Part shown: piece after piece, positions 34,981 through 47,660 of the stretch
How positions within the stretch are numbered: the first letter of the stretch is position 1
Layout: every line of letters starts with the position of its first letter
Assembly (NCBI GenBank): GCA_947683425.1
Contig: CANTUQ010000004.1
Coordinates: 36,099,001-36,163,000 of the forward strand
DNA length: 64,000 bases
Direction of reading: 5' to 3'
Source: Excoecaria cochinchinensis
Taxonomy: Eukaryota > Streptophyta > Magnoliopsida > Malpighiales > Euphorbiaceae
Made by a program: the position numbers and the translations under genes
Notes under the pieces: generated by a model
What the model was told of the DNA's origin: nothing
Seen by the model: only the letters and a program-made list of their open reading frames with translations
Database searches by the model: none

Positions 34981-35328
34981 AGCGTGAAGGATTTCTGGGA
35001 GTGCTCGAGTCGTGCATCTGCAGGCAGGCCACATTGGAGTCGAGTTATTTTTGTCTTCTCCTGTAATTCTTTTTGTATTTGTATTTCTTTATTTTTGTAA
35101 AAGATTTTAAAAATGTAATCTTTTGGGCTATTGTATATAACTTGCTTTTTTTTGATTATTTATGTAATGAAGTATGTTTCCTTCTATTTTATCTTTTAAT
35201 TTATTTATTGTCTTGATTAGTGATCGCTTCCGCTGTATGCTTTGTCGCGTCGTGAGTGAGCGTCGTGTAGCGCGCCCACCGGCGCCCTTCCAACGGGGTC
35301 GGCGGCGGGGGTGTTACACTTTGACCCT

Positions 35329-35342
35329 ATAGGCATGCCTAT
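35329..35342. other. 14-bp palindrome ATAGGCATGCCTAT
   Basis: A perfect palindrome in T4, just past the T5 target duplication, followed by CTATCCACT as in the other copies. Confidence 0.85.
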
Positions 35343-35904
35343 CTATCCACTATTTGACTTGCAGGCTAATTATGAATCCAATTATGACTCGCAATTCTTA
35401 TAAAGAATATCATCATCATAGCATTACAATAGAATCAGCATTACTTTATGGCTCACTTCACAATTCACCATCATGGTTAGCATATTCACATGGTATAGTT
35501 CATTCATATAGTATTATATGTTCTCATAGTAAGGTACTCATGTACTTTCTTAGAGTAACATTATGGTACAAGTCATCACGTAATGTAAACTCGCATCACC
35601 TCATGCCTCGCATATACCAATATCTTAGAAAACATACTCACCTAAATATATACAGCTTTATTAAATTCATGTGGATATACAAATACAAATTCTATTTCTT
35701 ACCATTGCATAATATTACACATTAATTTGTAAAGAAATACACATACACATAATTTAAAAAGCAACCCACATTTACTTGTCTCATACACTTCATCTTGCTT
35801 AGTCATAATATTAGACACGTGTTGGACAAGCTATAGGCACTTGTAGTAAAGTTCGGGTGCATTTCGGGAAGAAAAACACCCTAAATATGCAAAACTGGGA
35901 AGGG

Positions 35905-36010
35905 TCACAGTGGCAATGGGTTTGTTGTGACCGTGAGGTCCAATTAGATGCAATTCTGCCTTGTCTTGGCATTGGTCACGGTGGCAACCATTTGGTTGTG
36001 ACCGTGACAT
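35905..36010 (-). repeat. Palindromic-word island in T4
   Basis: Two copies of GGTCAC(A/G)GTGGCAA(C/T) facing TTGTGACCGTGA are joined by a unique spacer, making long imperfect inverted repeats. The word differs from the TCGCGA type but the arrangement is the same. It occurs again in T6 near 44222-44340 and 44990-45090. Confidence 0.75.
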
Positions 36011-39000
36011 ACTAAAATGAGGCAAAACAGAAGCAAAACTTAGGACTGCTTCACTACTCCTTTTTATTCAGCCTAAACCGACATGTAAACAACTTGTTCA
36101 GGCATAGGACAAGTTTCAGGTAATTTAGACTTATAAAACATCAGTTATGAATCAAATAATACAGACTGTTCCAATGAACCAGCCGAGGTAGAGACTCGTC
36201 TGTGTTTGCTATTTTTAAGGGTCTTAGATCCAAAATTAGCTCATAGGCATTTCTGTAACTGTTGTATATATGAGAGTCTTTGTTTAAATGGCTCAATAGA
36301 CACTCATTTTCGAGTTCTCAAACTCTAGTTATGACCAAAACACTACATGGAGGTCTGATGACATATAAAAAGAATTTTTCCCTAACTAGGGTTCATACTT
36401 TAATTGAGCTCATAACAATTCAATCATCAGTTTCAACACAAATCAACCATATCTTTCAACTATATCATCTTTCAATTGTCACATAATAAACTAATTTGCA
36501 CACACATAATAATAGTTAGTTCCCAAACCTTGTCGCCTATGCTCCTAATTTCGTTGAGCACTCGACTCCCCAATTTTGGCTTTCCCCTTGTCCTTCTTCA
36601 CTTATTCAGCTAACAAAACCAGTTCAATTCCAAGATTGGACATAATCCATCAATTCTCATTCCAATTCAAACCAAAATTAGGAAAAAGAGTAAAAGATGA
36701 GAAACACCTATTTACTTAACCACTTACCTATCAAATTTTAGCTCTTAATTCTTGTTCCTCCTAACCATATACATGCAACCAATTCAATTCTCTCTCTTTC
36801 AAAACCACTCTCACGCAAGGAAGAAGAAACACAAAAAAATGACTAAGTGCTCACAAATTGGCCATTTCTCTTTCCTCAAAGAGATACATGCATGCATAAG
36901 GTGGAGGTGGCAAACTCATAAGGAGACACACGGTTTCCACTCAGATTTTTGTCCCTTATTTAACTTAAATTAATCTTAGTTTATGCTTTAATTAATCCCC
37001 ATCAAATGCCACTAACTCATCATTAGCTTAGTCTTAAGTAATTACTAATTGGCCACTAAACTTTCCTTTATCTTTTCAATTAAGTCCTTCTTTTGTTACA
37101 ATTAAGTCCAACCCTACACATTCCATCACACATACACCCAAGCTTGACCAATTACAACTAGGGTACATTTCCGGCCATTACAGAAATTTTCCCCAACAAA
37201 AATAAAAAAAAAAATAGTTCAATTCTTATTCTTTTTCTAATGGAATTTCTTCTAATACATGTTTTTAGAAGGGAATTTATTGATGGGAATTGATTTTGAG
37301 ACAAAAAATAACAATTGTTTGCCCTCAAAATTCATTTTTGACTTATTATTTTTTAGTTTTCAATTAAACTTTTTTCAAAGATTTTTATTTGAATCCCTTT
37401 TTGATGAAAAATAGATTTTGAGACATTCAAAATAAATGTTTGTTCTTGAAATCTAATTTTTCATTTGATTTTCTAAAAAATAAGTTTTTTAACAAATAAT
37501 TTTGTTTGTTGAGACAAACAAAATAGTTGTTTGTTCTTGAGAACATTTTTATCAATAAAAAATAATTCTTTAGGCAAAGAGATCAATTCTTTGTTTTTGA
37601 AGAATTTTTTATTTTCCTTTCATCATTTTTCAAAGATATTTTCTTTCGGAATAAAATTCCAACATTTTATCATATTCAACACTAATCTTAAACATCACAA
37701 ACAAGGAAATCAATAATCATTTTACTTTCATCGAATTCGAAACTCTGAGAGTAAACATTCTAGGCTTGATCTTTTTTTTTATTCTCTTTTATTTATTTTT
37801 GTTCATATTAAATTAATTAACATGTATATTTTTACTATTTTCATTTATTTATTTATTCTATTATTTTATATTCGCTTTATTTAATATGTTTATATATTAT
37901 TTTTGCTTTGATTCCTCACTGCTATTTTAACATGTAATTAATTAATTCATTTTGATTGATCTTTTTTCCATGTAAATGTTTTATGTTAATTGGGATAACA
38001 TTAATTAATCATGCCTCCCATTTAATTATTTTCATCATTCTTTTATTCATTTTTTTTCATTCTTTTTCATGGTTATTGTTATATAGTTATTGTTTATTCA
38101 CTTATTTGTTTATTTTCATTATTCGTTATTATTATTATCATGTTCATATTTTTATGTATTAATTCATTGACACGTTTTATTTTATTTCAATCACATCCTT
38201 TAATTCCTTTGTCATTAATAATGCATTTTTCTCATTTATTTTGGTTTATTAACATTTTAATTCATTTATCATTCTTTTGATGTCATCTCATTTTATTTGT
38301 TTTAATTTGTTATTTATTATTTTACGCATTTAATTGATCTTATTGATTTAATTGCTAACATTATTTCATTTGTGTTTATCTTTGTTCCAAAAACTCATTT
38401 TCTTTAGTTTGGCATTTTTGCGAGCACGCGAGTAGATCCAGAGGCTCGTTTGGGTTAAATATTTATTTGCTTTATTTGTAATATTTCATTTACTTGGCTT
38501 TTTCATTTATTCTACCATGTAATTTTCTTATAAAATTATTTATTTTAGGCACGCTAAAAAAAAATCACAAAAATATTTTTATTAATTAACTTGGAATCTT
38601 TCATAATAAAAATGGGACCAATGTCCCAATTTTCTCCATCCAAAATAAAAATTGTCACATCAAAATTATTTTATAATAAATATGCATGCGAGGACCAATG
38701 TTATTATCTTTAACAAATAGCCCGTCTTATGTATGATTTGTATTTTATTTACAATGGGGGTTGTATTCCACCCCTAGTTTTATTGTAATTTATTTTCATG
38801 CACTTTACTTTAATTATGCTTTATTTATTTTGCGCTTTCCCTGAATGGACAATCTAGGCTTTAATTTAACTGCATTAAATTGAATGAGAAATGGGATGAA
38901 ACGATAAATTCAAAACTCACCTATAAACCTAACCAAGGTATGAATAAATGGGAAGTCCCGAACCTTCTCTGGTCTTTGGGCTCAACGAGGCGAGAGGGCT

Positions 39001-39415
39001 ATCTAAATGTTCTATTGGGATGGGGCCTCCAAGACACCTCTTGTGTCCCGTAAAAGGCTCAAAATTGCACAGTCTAGCGCCACTAGGCGAGAGGGCCATC
39101 TCAATGTTCTATTGGGGTGGATGCCTCCAAGACACCTCTGGTTTGCCCAAGCTTGAGGATGGAGGACCATCCTATCATTAGGGTGGAAGCCTCCAAGACA
39201 CCTCTGGCTTTCCTATAATGGATATAGCAACGCTGTCTTAGGCTTACTGAGGCTTGATGACCTTTTTTAATGTTCTATTGGGTGGCGACTCCAAGAAACC
39301 TCCTTGTTGCCCAAAATTGATGCACTTGTAATTTCTTACAAGTTCTTATGAACCTCATCCTGAAATCCCTAAAAGCAGGCGGTTCGGGGTGCCTCGGGGT
39401 TCAGCGCACGTCAAA

Positions 39416-39435
39416 GTAGTGACTCCACTGGGGAC
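39416..39435 (+). promoter_or_regulatory. Primer-binding site, tRNA-Arg type (O6)
   Basis: GTAGTGACTCCACTGGGGAC lies directly after the LTR. It matches the O1 site except for two transitions. Confidence 0.8.
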
Positions 39436-40402
39436 AATACTCCAGACTTCGCTTCGAAAGTACTTTGGTTAAAACTTATAATTGGGCTTTAATTTAAAAA
39501 TTTCATCCTTTTTCGAAACAGCATTGCATCTCATTAGAGCCTTAGATCTATGCTAGTTTGGTCCCTCTTTCAACCCCGGTGCGTTCCTGAAGCACAACCT
39601 TACGTTCACTCAATGTAGGGAAGTGTTAAGGATAATCAACAGCCCAAGCCTCGTACTATTTGGTATATTAAATGAAGACCCGACCGGTCGTTATGCTCGC
39701 GATGGGCTAGACCCATTGGCAGGGACCATGCTTGGGTAGCCCTAAAGTAACATCACCTTTGACCAAAGCTCATGTAATGTCAATAGATACTTCCCCTAGA
39801 TGGTATGAACCATAATACCTTGCTTGCTATATGGATCACTATGTATTGGACAAACCCAGATAATTTGACTGGTCATCCAATCAAAGGCTTTCATGCCCCG
39901 ATAGGCCCATGTCAATTTATTCGGACTGCCTAAATACACAATGGTCAAAATCCATGCGTATGCGCATTAGTTAGGAGAGGTTACGCTGCTAGTTTTTCAG
40001 CATGCACTATGCGCGTCCATCGGGTTCTCTGTTTACCCATGGGCTAAGCCCGCCTAGGACAGAGACTGCACGACCTCATGTGTGGGGGCAATAAGGTTGG
40101 AAGGATCTATCTACTTGCATGTGGTTGTGGATGATGCATTGCATATTCATGTCATTCATGCACAAATAATTTTTTTTTATTTCCTCCCTATGTATACATC
40201 CTATTCTTTGCATATAATTATTACATGTACATTTCATCCTGTGTATAGTTTTTCACATGTATCATTGTAATCTCTTTTAGCCATTGTATACCATATGTCG
40301 CATAACACGATCGTGCATTGTATATTATTCACGCATTATTCTAACTCCTTGCTTTTCAGCCACTGAGGACCATTTGCTTGGGTGGTTTAGGGATTCCAAT
40401 AA
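39436..40402 (+). mobile_element. Noncoding leader of O6
   Basis: It matches the reverse of 1-1024 and 12760-13478 in order. Clear shared blocks are at 39590-39740 and 39880-40100. No ORF is supported. It runs into the gag start at 40403. Confidence 0.7.
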
Positions 40403-40610
40403 TTGTCTAAAGAGCGAGCAGAGTTCACGTGGGCCAACAAAGATTTAGCATCCTTACCAGAGCATCTGAAGGTATTAGAAATGGTTGGCCCTTCACAACA
40501 TAATGAAGAAACTCGTGCCCTAGTTGCCCAGGAGGTGGATAGAAGGTTTGAAGAGCTGGAAAAAAGGATGGTGGCCACGGTCAAAGAAAAAATGGATGCC
40601 ATGGCACTTG
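40403..40610 (+). pseudogene. gag: Gag N-terminus of O6, first part (split by O5)
   Basis: This 208-bp reading frame starts MSKERAEFTWANKDLASL and includes a charged, coiled-coil-like stretch (EVDRRFEELEKRMVATVKEK). It corresponds in position to the O3 gag start (VQDLDKRLEDFERSI). It is interrupted at 40610 by element O5. With O5 and one TSD copy removed, the frame continues at 61228 after two stop codons. Function by position: the N-terminal part of the Tat gag, not characterised further. Confidence 0.65.
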
Positions 40611-40885
40611 TGTAGACACCGGGTCCCGAGTTAAAAAAAAAATATAGCAGTTTTGGCTCTCCAGCTCCTTGATAATTTCTCCGAAAAAAATATAAAAAAA
40701 TAAAAATAAAAAATATATATATGTTTATAAAATTAAAAATTAATTAGTTAATATTTTAGGTTAATTAAAGTTGAAAAAGAAAATAAATATAGGGTCTAAT
40801 TAAGTAAAATATAATTTAAGTAAATTAATTAAATTAAAGAGTTAAAATATAGGAGAAATGAATTGAGGACCAAACCCTAATTGTC

Positions 40886-40896
40886 GATATAAAAAG
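40886..40896 (+). promoter_or_regulatory. Likely TATA box of O5 5' LTR
   Basis: GATATAAAAAG lies about 275 bp into the LTR. The 3' LTR has GGTATAAAAAG at the matching place (56651-56661). It is upstream of a purine-rich and then GC-rich leader. Confidence 0.6.
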
Positions 40897-41164
40897 AAAA
40901 TGATAAAGAGAAGAAAGGAGGCTCGGCAAATGGGAAACAAGAGAAAATAAAAACAAAATAAAAAAGAAAGAGAGAACAAGAACAGGTGAGCCTGAAGCCA
41001 AAGAAAAGAAAAATAAAAAAAGAAAGAAGAGGGACAGTGGACAAGTGAAAACAAAATCAAAGGAAAATAAAAGGGAAATAGAAAGAAGAAATAAAAGGAG
41101 AGAGGCAGACCAACGGGAACGAAAAACGCAGAGAGGAGGAGAAGAAAAAAAGGGAGAAGGAGAC

Positions 41165-41450
41165 GGTGCCTCCGCTGGCCACCCACGGTGCCGGAACGGC
41201 ACACGCGCGGCGGCGCTAGGCTTCTGGCAGCCGGACGAATCAGTCGGCACCCATCGGCCTCCACCACTCGCCAGCAGCGGCGAGATCGGAGGGATAGCAG
41301 CGCGACGCTCCAAGGCATTTTCCGGCGAGAAGGCACCGTCCTCCGGCGCGTGACCACCTCTGTCGCACTCTCGGTGTCCTGATCTGTCTTCCGATGGAGG
41401 AGGTGTCGACCATCTCCGGCTCGCGGCGGCTCCGGCGAGTAAATCCAGTG
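41165..41450 (+). repeat. GC-rich leader island in O5 5' LTR
   Basis: GC-rich sequence with CGGCG, CCGGCGAG and GCAGCGGCGAG words lies downstream of the TATA box. It is repeated at 56920-57180 in the 3' LTR. ORFs in both directions exist in both LTRs but with different frames and stops, so I do not call a gene. Confidence 0.65.
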
Positions 41451-41461
41451 AGCCCCTTTCT

Positions 41462-41462
41462 C

Positions 41463-41553
<91 letters not shown>
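41462..41553. repeat. (ATT)n microsatellite in O5 5' LTR
   Basis: About 30 units. The 3' LTR has a shorter tract at the same place (57197-57262), so length has changed since insertion. Confidence 0.95.
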
Positions 41554-41555
<2 letters not shown>

Positions 41556-43106
41556 GTTTCTTTTATGTTTATTGATATTATATTATTGTTGTTATTATTA
41601 TTATTATTATTATTATTTGATTTATCTATTATTAATGTTATTGTGTTATATTGATATTTTTGTTATTGATATTATTTAATTTATGTTTATTGTTATTATT
41701 ATTGTGTTTATTATTATTATTGTATATATTTAGTTATTGTTATTTATTATTGTGTTTTGTTATTATCATTTTAATATCATTATTATTATCATGTTCATAT
41801 TTTTACATATTAACTCATTAACATGTTTTATTTATTCCAGTTAAATCATTTAATTCTTTTATCATTTAATGTATATTTTCATTTATTTTGATTTGTTAAC
41901 ATTTTAATTCAATTATCATTCTTTCACATCACCTTATTTTATTTTAATTTGTCATTCATTTATTATTATTTAATTGATTTAATCACTAACATTATTTCAT
42001 CTGTGTTTTGTTTGCTTATGTCAAAACTTATTTTCCGCTTGGGCGTTTTTGCGAGTACACGAGGGGACCCAGAAGGCTCGTTTGGGTTAAATGTTTAATT
42101 GCTTTATTTGTAATATTTAATTTATTTGCCTTATTTATTTTGCCATGTAATTTCCTATAAAATTATTTATTTCAGGCACGCTAGAAAGAAAATTGCTAAA
42201 CATTTTTTTATTAATTAACTTGGAATCTTTCCTAATAAATATGGGACCAATGTCTCAATTTTCTCCATCCAAAATCATCACATCAAAACTGTTTCATAAT
42301 AAAAATGCATGGGAGGACCAATGTCCTCATCATCAATGAATATCCCGATTTATGCATGATTTGTATTTTATTTACAATGGGGGTTGTATTCCGCCCCTAG
42401 TTTTGTTGTAATTTATTTTCATATGCTTCATTTTTAATTCTTCTTTATTTACCGCTTTTTCTTGAGTGGATGACATGCGCTTTAATTAACTGCATTAAAA
42501 TGAATGAGAAATAAGATGAAACTCTAAATTCAAAACTCGACTATAAAATTAACCAAGTTATGAATAAATGGGAAGTCCCAAACCCACTCTGGTCTTAAGC
42601 TCAATGAGGTTAGAGGACCATCTAAATGTTTCATTGGGATGGGGCCTCCAAAATATCTCTTGTTGCCCACCAAAAGGCCCAACTCGAATAATCCTAGGCT
42701 CCACGGGGTTAGAGGATCATTCTTGTAACAACCCTTACCCGTGCGTAGTAAGCCATACCGTGATCTGGTGGTTCACGACGACGGTCAGGGTATTACCGAC
42801 ACAAACATGTAAATCTTATAAACTTTTAAGATGAAATCTGAGGTATAAAATTTTTTTCCATTTTCAATAACACATTATAGTTAACTATAAATTCATTACA
42901 CAATCACACTATAAAATATACTTCTTCAGAATTTACTACAGATAGATCATTTACATAACCAATATCACTTTTACAAAACTTATAATTTGAAATTACAAAT
43001 CTTGCATACATTCTGAAGACTATACAAATCCTACTCTAATATCTCTTCATAAGCTTGCATTTGCCTGGACTGCTGCGGAAAGACCCTCGAAAGACCCAAT
43101 CAATAG

Positions 43107-43156
43107 TACCTACACGGATTAAAAGAAAATCTGTGCTAAGCATAAAGCTTAGTGGG
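43107..43156 (-). other. Conserved double hairpin, copy 8
   Basis: On the minus strand, stem 1 is CTAAGC / GCTTAG around TTTAT. Stem 2 is CACAGATT / AATCCGTG with one mismatch. Confidence 0.8.
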
Positions 43157-43791
43157 AAACACATAAATATGGACAACCATTAAGAATGGACGTCAAATGA
43201 GTTTAAAGGAAAGCATAATATAGAAAATATAGTCATATCAATTATAACAAATTAGATACTTTCAAGGAGGTCATCAAATAACCACTTACTTTGCATATCA
43301 ATGTTAACAACTCACTTATATTTTATTACATTTTCCTCACATCGTATACCTATCACTTTGCTTACTTATTCACGTTCCTTTCGGTTTCCAAAATTCATTT
43401 CACACATCTTGCTTAGCAAATGCTTGACCATGTAATTTATCCAATCAATAAGGTATTTAGATTTACAACAACAGAAAACATAATTTCATACAAGTCTTCA
43501 CATATTTTCATCAATTCATAACTTATTGTTTGATTCACATACTCTTGTTCATTTAATGCCTGCTAAGTCAAGGGGGGGATAACGAGTAGCACATAGATAC
43601 CCGAAGGTACCAACAATACTTTCTTAACACATGGATACCCGAAGGTATCAAAATCATTCTTTTCTTTTTGTTTCGAAAACATTTTCACATGGGATCTTAA
43701 GCAAGATCAAAGACAGGTGGATCACGAAGATCCAATCGGGGGACCTGATCAGGGTCCAAATCATACACTGGCTATAGCTACACTAACTCTA

Positions 43792-43805
43792 TTAGGCATG
43801 CCTAA
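43792..43805. other. 14-bp palindrome TTAGGCATGCCTAA
   Basis: A perfect palindrome in T6, followed by CTATCCACT. Confidence 0.85.
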
Positions 43806-44221
43806 CTATCCACTACTCGACTCGCAGGCTATGTTATTAGTTTCCCAGTTGGTAATTCATTCATTCAATTACATACTAGAATAAACACATGGTTTCGTGG
43901 CAATCATCGTAGTATATGTATATACTAGCACGCATTCCATCACGCTTTTGTGTTCTTGCTAAAATTCACTACCACAAATTCATATCATGTATAGCAAGTC
44001 CATATTCATTAACCACATCATGCTATCACATTAGTTTATAAGATGGAATTATCTATTATATAGCTTATGAACAAATTCATAATTATTAATCATCATTATT
44101 CATCATGTTAATCCATAATATTATGCATATAATACTCCTTCTCGAATGAGATTAAACTTGATTGAAATAATGATCATACATGTGCATTACATATGTCACT
44201 TATTAGAGTTGTCAAGGCAAA

Positions 44222-45095
44222 GTAAGGGTACCTCACGGTCACAACCAATTTGGTTGTCACCGTGACATACCAATGGTACACCACAGAATGTAAACTGAGG
44301 TACCTCACAGTCACAACCGATTTGGTTGTCACCATGACATACTTCACACTACCATGAAGAATGTTATCCGCGGTATTTCACACTTCATCATGTAATTCAT
44401 AAGCTAAAAGCATTAAATCACATTTATCATAATATATAATCACTTTAATTATCTACATGAATTATTATAGCATCATTAGATATCTTGCATAACAATACAT
44501 TATAGTAACAACTATATCCATTTCTGCATCATAATAATAATGTTAGATAAATTCTTCAATCCTATATCCATTGAACATTTTGCATTTATGCATAATCACT
44601 ATGGACCTATCATCATATTGTTACACATCTCGTTCATTTCAATCATACTCGTATTTTCTTTGATATCTTTCACATGTGTATAACTTAATTTTAACTCATA
44701 ACTATGTACACTTGTTCATATTATACATGCTCATATAGATTAAGGTATTATAATTCTCAATGTCAATTAACTTGACTGAGTTATATTTCATGCAAATTTA
44801 CATTATCAATTCATTAGTTTACTATTAATCTTAATCATATTCGGGTGTAATATCCAAGCAATAACTATTTTTATACTCATTTAATAACCCTAAACATGCA
44901 TCGGATAGATCCTAGAAAGTTTCGGTGTAATACGGGTTCAATTCGGGAAGAAAAACACATAAAATGGTCAAAACAGAAGGGGTCATGGTGGTAATGACTT
45001 TGTTGTGACCATGAGGTCCAAAATTAAGCATTCTGCCTTCTCTGGGCATTGGTCACGGTGGTAACCAATTTGGTTGCCACCATGACATGCCAAAA
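44222..45095 (-). repeat. Palindromic-word islands in T6
   Basis: Three or four inverted-repeat units of the type GGTCACAACCAATTTGGTTG..CACCGTGACAT occur, two near 44222-44345 and one or two near 44990-45095. Each could fold into a hairpin with about 15 pairs. Confidence 0.75.
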
Positions 45096-46468
45096 ATAAC
45101 AAAACAGAAGCAAAAAGTCAGGACTGCTTTCCACTTCAAACTTCAACAGCCTAAACCGACCTCTAAACCTCATTTTTAGGGAAATTATCCCGCTTAACAA
45201 ATGATCCTTAGGATGTTATCGTTCATATATAACAAATGTCAGGTAATTTGGATATCTAAATCATCAGATATGATCAAAACAACCTATACTGCTCCCCTAA
45301 ACCCGGCCAGAGAAGATACCTCTTCTTCATGACCACTTTTGAAACACTTAGAGCTAAAATTAGCTCATGAATATTTCTAAAATATTTGTAGGAATATGTC
45401 TTAGCTTTCAAAAGGTACTGTTCTCATACCATTTGGAGTTATAAAACTCTAGATACAGCCTAATAATCGAAAAGTGGTCAGGTGTGTTCTAACACAATTT
45501 TTCACCCAAAATCCTATTCACATGCACAATTTAACAATTTAAACCAACACTCACTACCATCATCATATATCATCATCAACACATTCAAGTAACTTATATA
45601 TCATATGAATATACTCAAACTCATATATAAATAAAGGGTTTCCAAATCTCTTTTCCTTTGCTCCCTAATTGCTCCTATGACTGCACAACCTCTACTCTTT
45701 CATACCCTTTTTTTAGCTCTCTTGTTTCCTCCAAACAAAACAATCAAAATTTAGAGTTACACATACCCGTACTTATCTTTAAGGAGAAGAGGAGAGGAAG
45801 AGGGAAAAGAACCAACCACTTACCTTTCTTAACCAAACCTTCCATCTAATTGCTTGAAACTAGGAAAGTCCACCTTGGCCTTGAATTAAGGGATTTGGCG
45901 TGAGGAAGGAGGAGAAGAGGTTCTCTCTCTCTTTTCCCCTCACTTGGCAGGCCAAGAATGGACTAAATGAAGTCAAAATAGTTTAATTAAGGCCATTAGT
46001 TCAATCCTTATCTCAAGTGCCACATGTCACAAGTTGATTGGTCCCCTAAAGATTTTTATGTCAAACTTACATTTTAGTCCTTATTCTTACTTCCTTCCCT
46101 CCAATTGGCATTCAACTTTTCTATTACCTACATTGGCCCACATAATTTAACTTATTCATTCAATTTAATTCGTAATTATAAAATGACCAAAATACCTGTA
46201 CCTTGTACAAATAAAACTAGTCACATTCTTTATTATAATCAATCTCTTCCCTCATCCAATTAGACATTTTTAACCACCAAAATAATTCTTTTCACATCAT
46301 TTAAGGCACGACGATATAACTGTCCAATTTACCAAAACTTGCCGAAACATTCGAATTAATGACGGTTGTGTGCTTTTTGGACACTTCCGTCCCTATTTCT
46401 AGCATATTCGGTTTCCGTTACACCCTAAACTTACCCTAATCCGACTAGGGTATATTCGGGGTGTTACA

Positions 46469-47660
46469 AATCTACCCTCCTTAAAAGCATTTCGTCCTCG
46501 AAATTCACTTATATCCGATTTTTTGAATATCAAAATCTTTATCACTAACATTCACACACACTTACATTATACTATCATATAATATTCACACTTTGCTTCT
46601 CACATAAACCATCTTATTACTTCCTGTCATATAGTATAATTTATAAAGCATTTCAATGTTTACTTAAACTTTTGATTTTTCCGCGTCACTAATTGTCATT
46701 ATTTAGAAACAATAGTAATCTGCTTGAAAAATAATCGACAATGCTTTTTAACTAGCAAATCGTCTCACTAAAATCAGTATCAACTGTCATTATCACGATA
46801 TACCACATTGCATAATCATCAGACAATCCAAGTCATTCCTACTAGTATCATTATATATATCAGAAAATCCTTCTTACAACATAAGCATCTCCAACATTTT
46901 AAGTTACAGATTGTTTGCATTCTATCACTATCGTGTCCCAAATGCCATTTTCAATCCACCCTATCAAATCATATGTACATATAACCCTTTTCATCGAATT
47001 ATTCCTTACTCAATTTCAATATAATCATGACATACACATATTCCCAATATTCAATTCATTATATATCTTTATATATACCTTTATCCTATGATTATCATGT
47101 CAATCTTTTCACTTAGCTCTTTCCTCATAAAACATCTCGTCCTCTAAATACAGAATCGCTTACACATTCACTAAACTCTTTTCTTGATCAAAATAACTAT
47201 AACAGTTCCCTCTAGATTACCAGTACCACTAGTCACAATTGGCTATCACTTTTGAAACATCACATAGATTTTACAGTATTTATTATTTGACTATCTTGCA
47301 CAAAGATTCACAGTTTTATTCACTCTTATAAGCAAGTTCAAATCTATAGCCAATAAGTCAATCTAATCAGATACAATTCCATTCCTTTCCAAATATATAG
47401 AAATCTTATCCCATTTTATACCTTAATTCCTTAACAAAGAAGGGTCAAGCCCACAAATTCTATAGACACAAATCTCTTACTCATACTTATACACATTCAG
47501 TGATCCTTCACTCTTTCTTTTTTTTTTCCTAGTTTGAATAACTAATTCCTCACTTACTCAACTTTGTTACACTCAATGTACATTCTGTCAGCTTCCTATC
47601 ACTCTATTCTTCGCTTCACCGCTGGAAGCATACTCTCACAATTTCGTTAGACTATAACCT
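46469..47660 (-). mobile_element. Internal remnant of T6, no coding detected
   Basis: Next to the LTR the minus strand reads TTTCGAGGACGAAATGC and a purine tract (AAGGAGGGTAGA), the T-family 3' internal signature. Beyond about 46510 the sequence is AT-rich with no protease, RT or integrase motif in any frame that I could find. The element may be noncoding (LARD-like) or may have lost pol by deletion. I cannot fix its right end, and no second T6 LTR is present. Confidence 0.5.

Larger units (their letters stand above)
32710..35318 (+). repeat. Solo T-family LTR T5 inserted in T4
   Basis: It starts TGTAACAACCC, ends GGGGGTGTTACA and has a perfect target duplication CTTTG (32705-32709, 35319-35323). 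Its length is 2609 bp with no internal region. The CpG island (33985-34312) is nearly undecayed and the TSD is perfect, so it is one of the youngest insertions here. A CT-rich leader (33184-33260), a palindrome (34535-34548) and a double hairpin (34934-34980) are present. Confidence 0.95.
31838..37182 (-). repeat. T-family LTR T4, probably solo, split by a younger solo LTR
   Basis: The left end TGTGATGCCCTTTCCC and right end CCGGCCATTACA are decayed T-family ends on the minus strand. Flanks AAAAT (31833-31837) and GAAAT (37183-37187) form a likely TSD with one transition. Net length is 2731 bp without the insert 32710-35318. It holds a double hairpin (32239-32289), a 14-bp palindrome (35329-35342), an island of GGTCACGGTGGCAACC words (35905-36010) and a CT-rich segment near its right end. 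No internal region is present. Confidence 0.75.
31170..39415 (+). repeat. 5' LTR of Tat/Ogre-like element O6, split by a T-family insertion
   Basis: The pieces are 31170-31837 and 37188-39415, about 2.9 kb joined. It begins TGTAGACATCAGG after the flank ATATG. It ends CGCACGTCAAA directly before a tRNA-Arg primer site. Shared O landmarks are TATAAAAATA (31724), 'gcgagcacgcgag' near 38420, GGGGGTTGTATTCC near 38757, GGGAAGTCCCGAACC near 38950 and GGTGGCGACTCCAAG near 39283. The insert is T4 (31838-37182). The right end of O6 is beyond the window. Confidence 0.8.
40611..42723 (+). repeat. 5' LTR of O5, truncated at its 3' end
   Basis: It is collinear and highly similar to 56374-61222 (without T7), including the GC-rich leader and the (ATT)n tract. 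It stops at GAGGATCATTCT where T6 begins. About 250 bp of LTR end that exist in the 3' copy are not found on the far side. Confidence 0.9.
42724..46468 (-). repeat. 3' LTR of minus-strand T-family element T6
   Basis: It begins TGTAACAACCC and ends GGGGTGTTACA, 3745 bp long. To its right is the reversed polypurine signature, so it is the 3' LTR of an element that continues to the right. It carries a double hairpin (43107-43156), palindrome (43792-43805), small inverted-repeat chain (43560-43765) and two islands of GGTCACGGTGGCAACC-type words (44222-44345, 44990-45095). No short ORF in it is convincing. Confidence 0.85.

Noticed and set aside
40834..41357. 159-171 residue minus-strand ORFs, repeated at 56599-57146
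   Set aside because: They are antisense to the GC-rich LTR leader, present because the LTR is duplicated. The Leu/Phe/Ser-rich product has no recognisable domain and its frame is not kept between LTRs.
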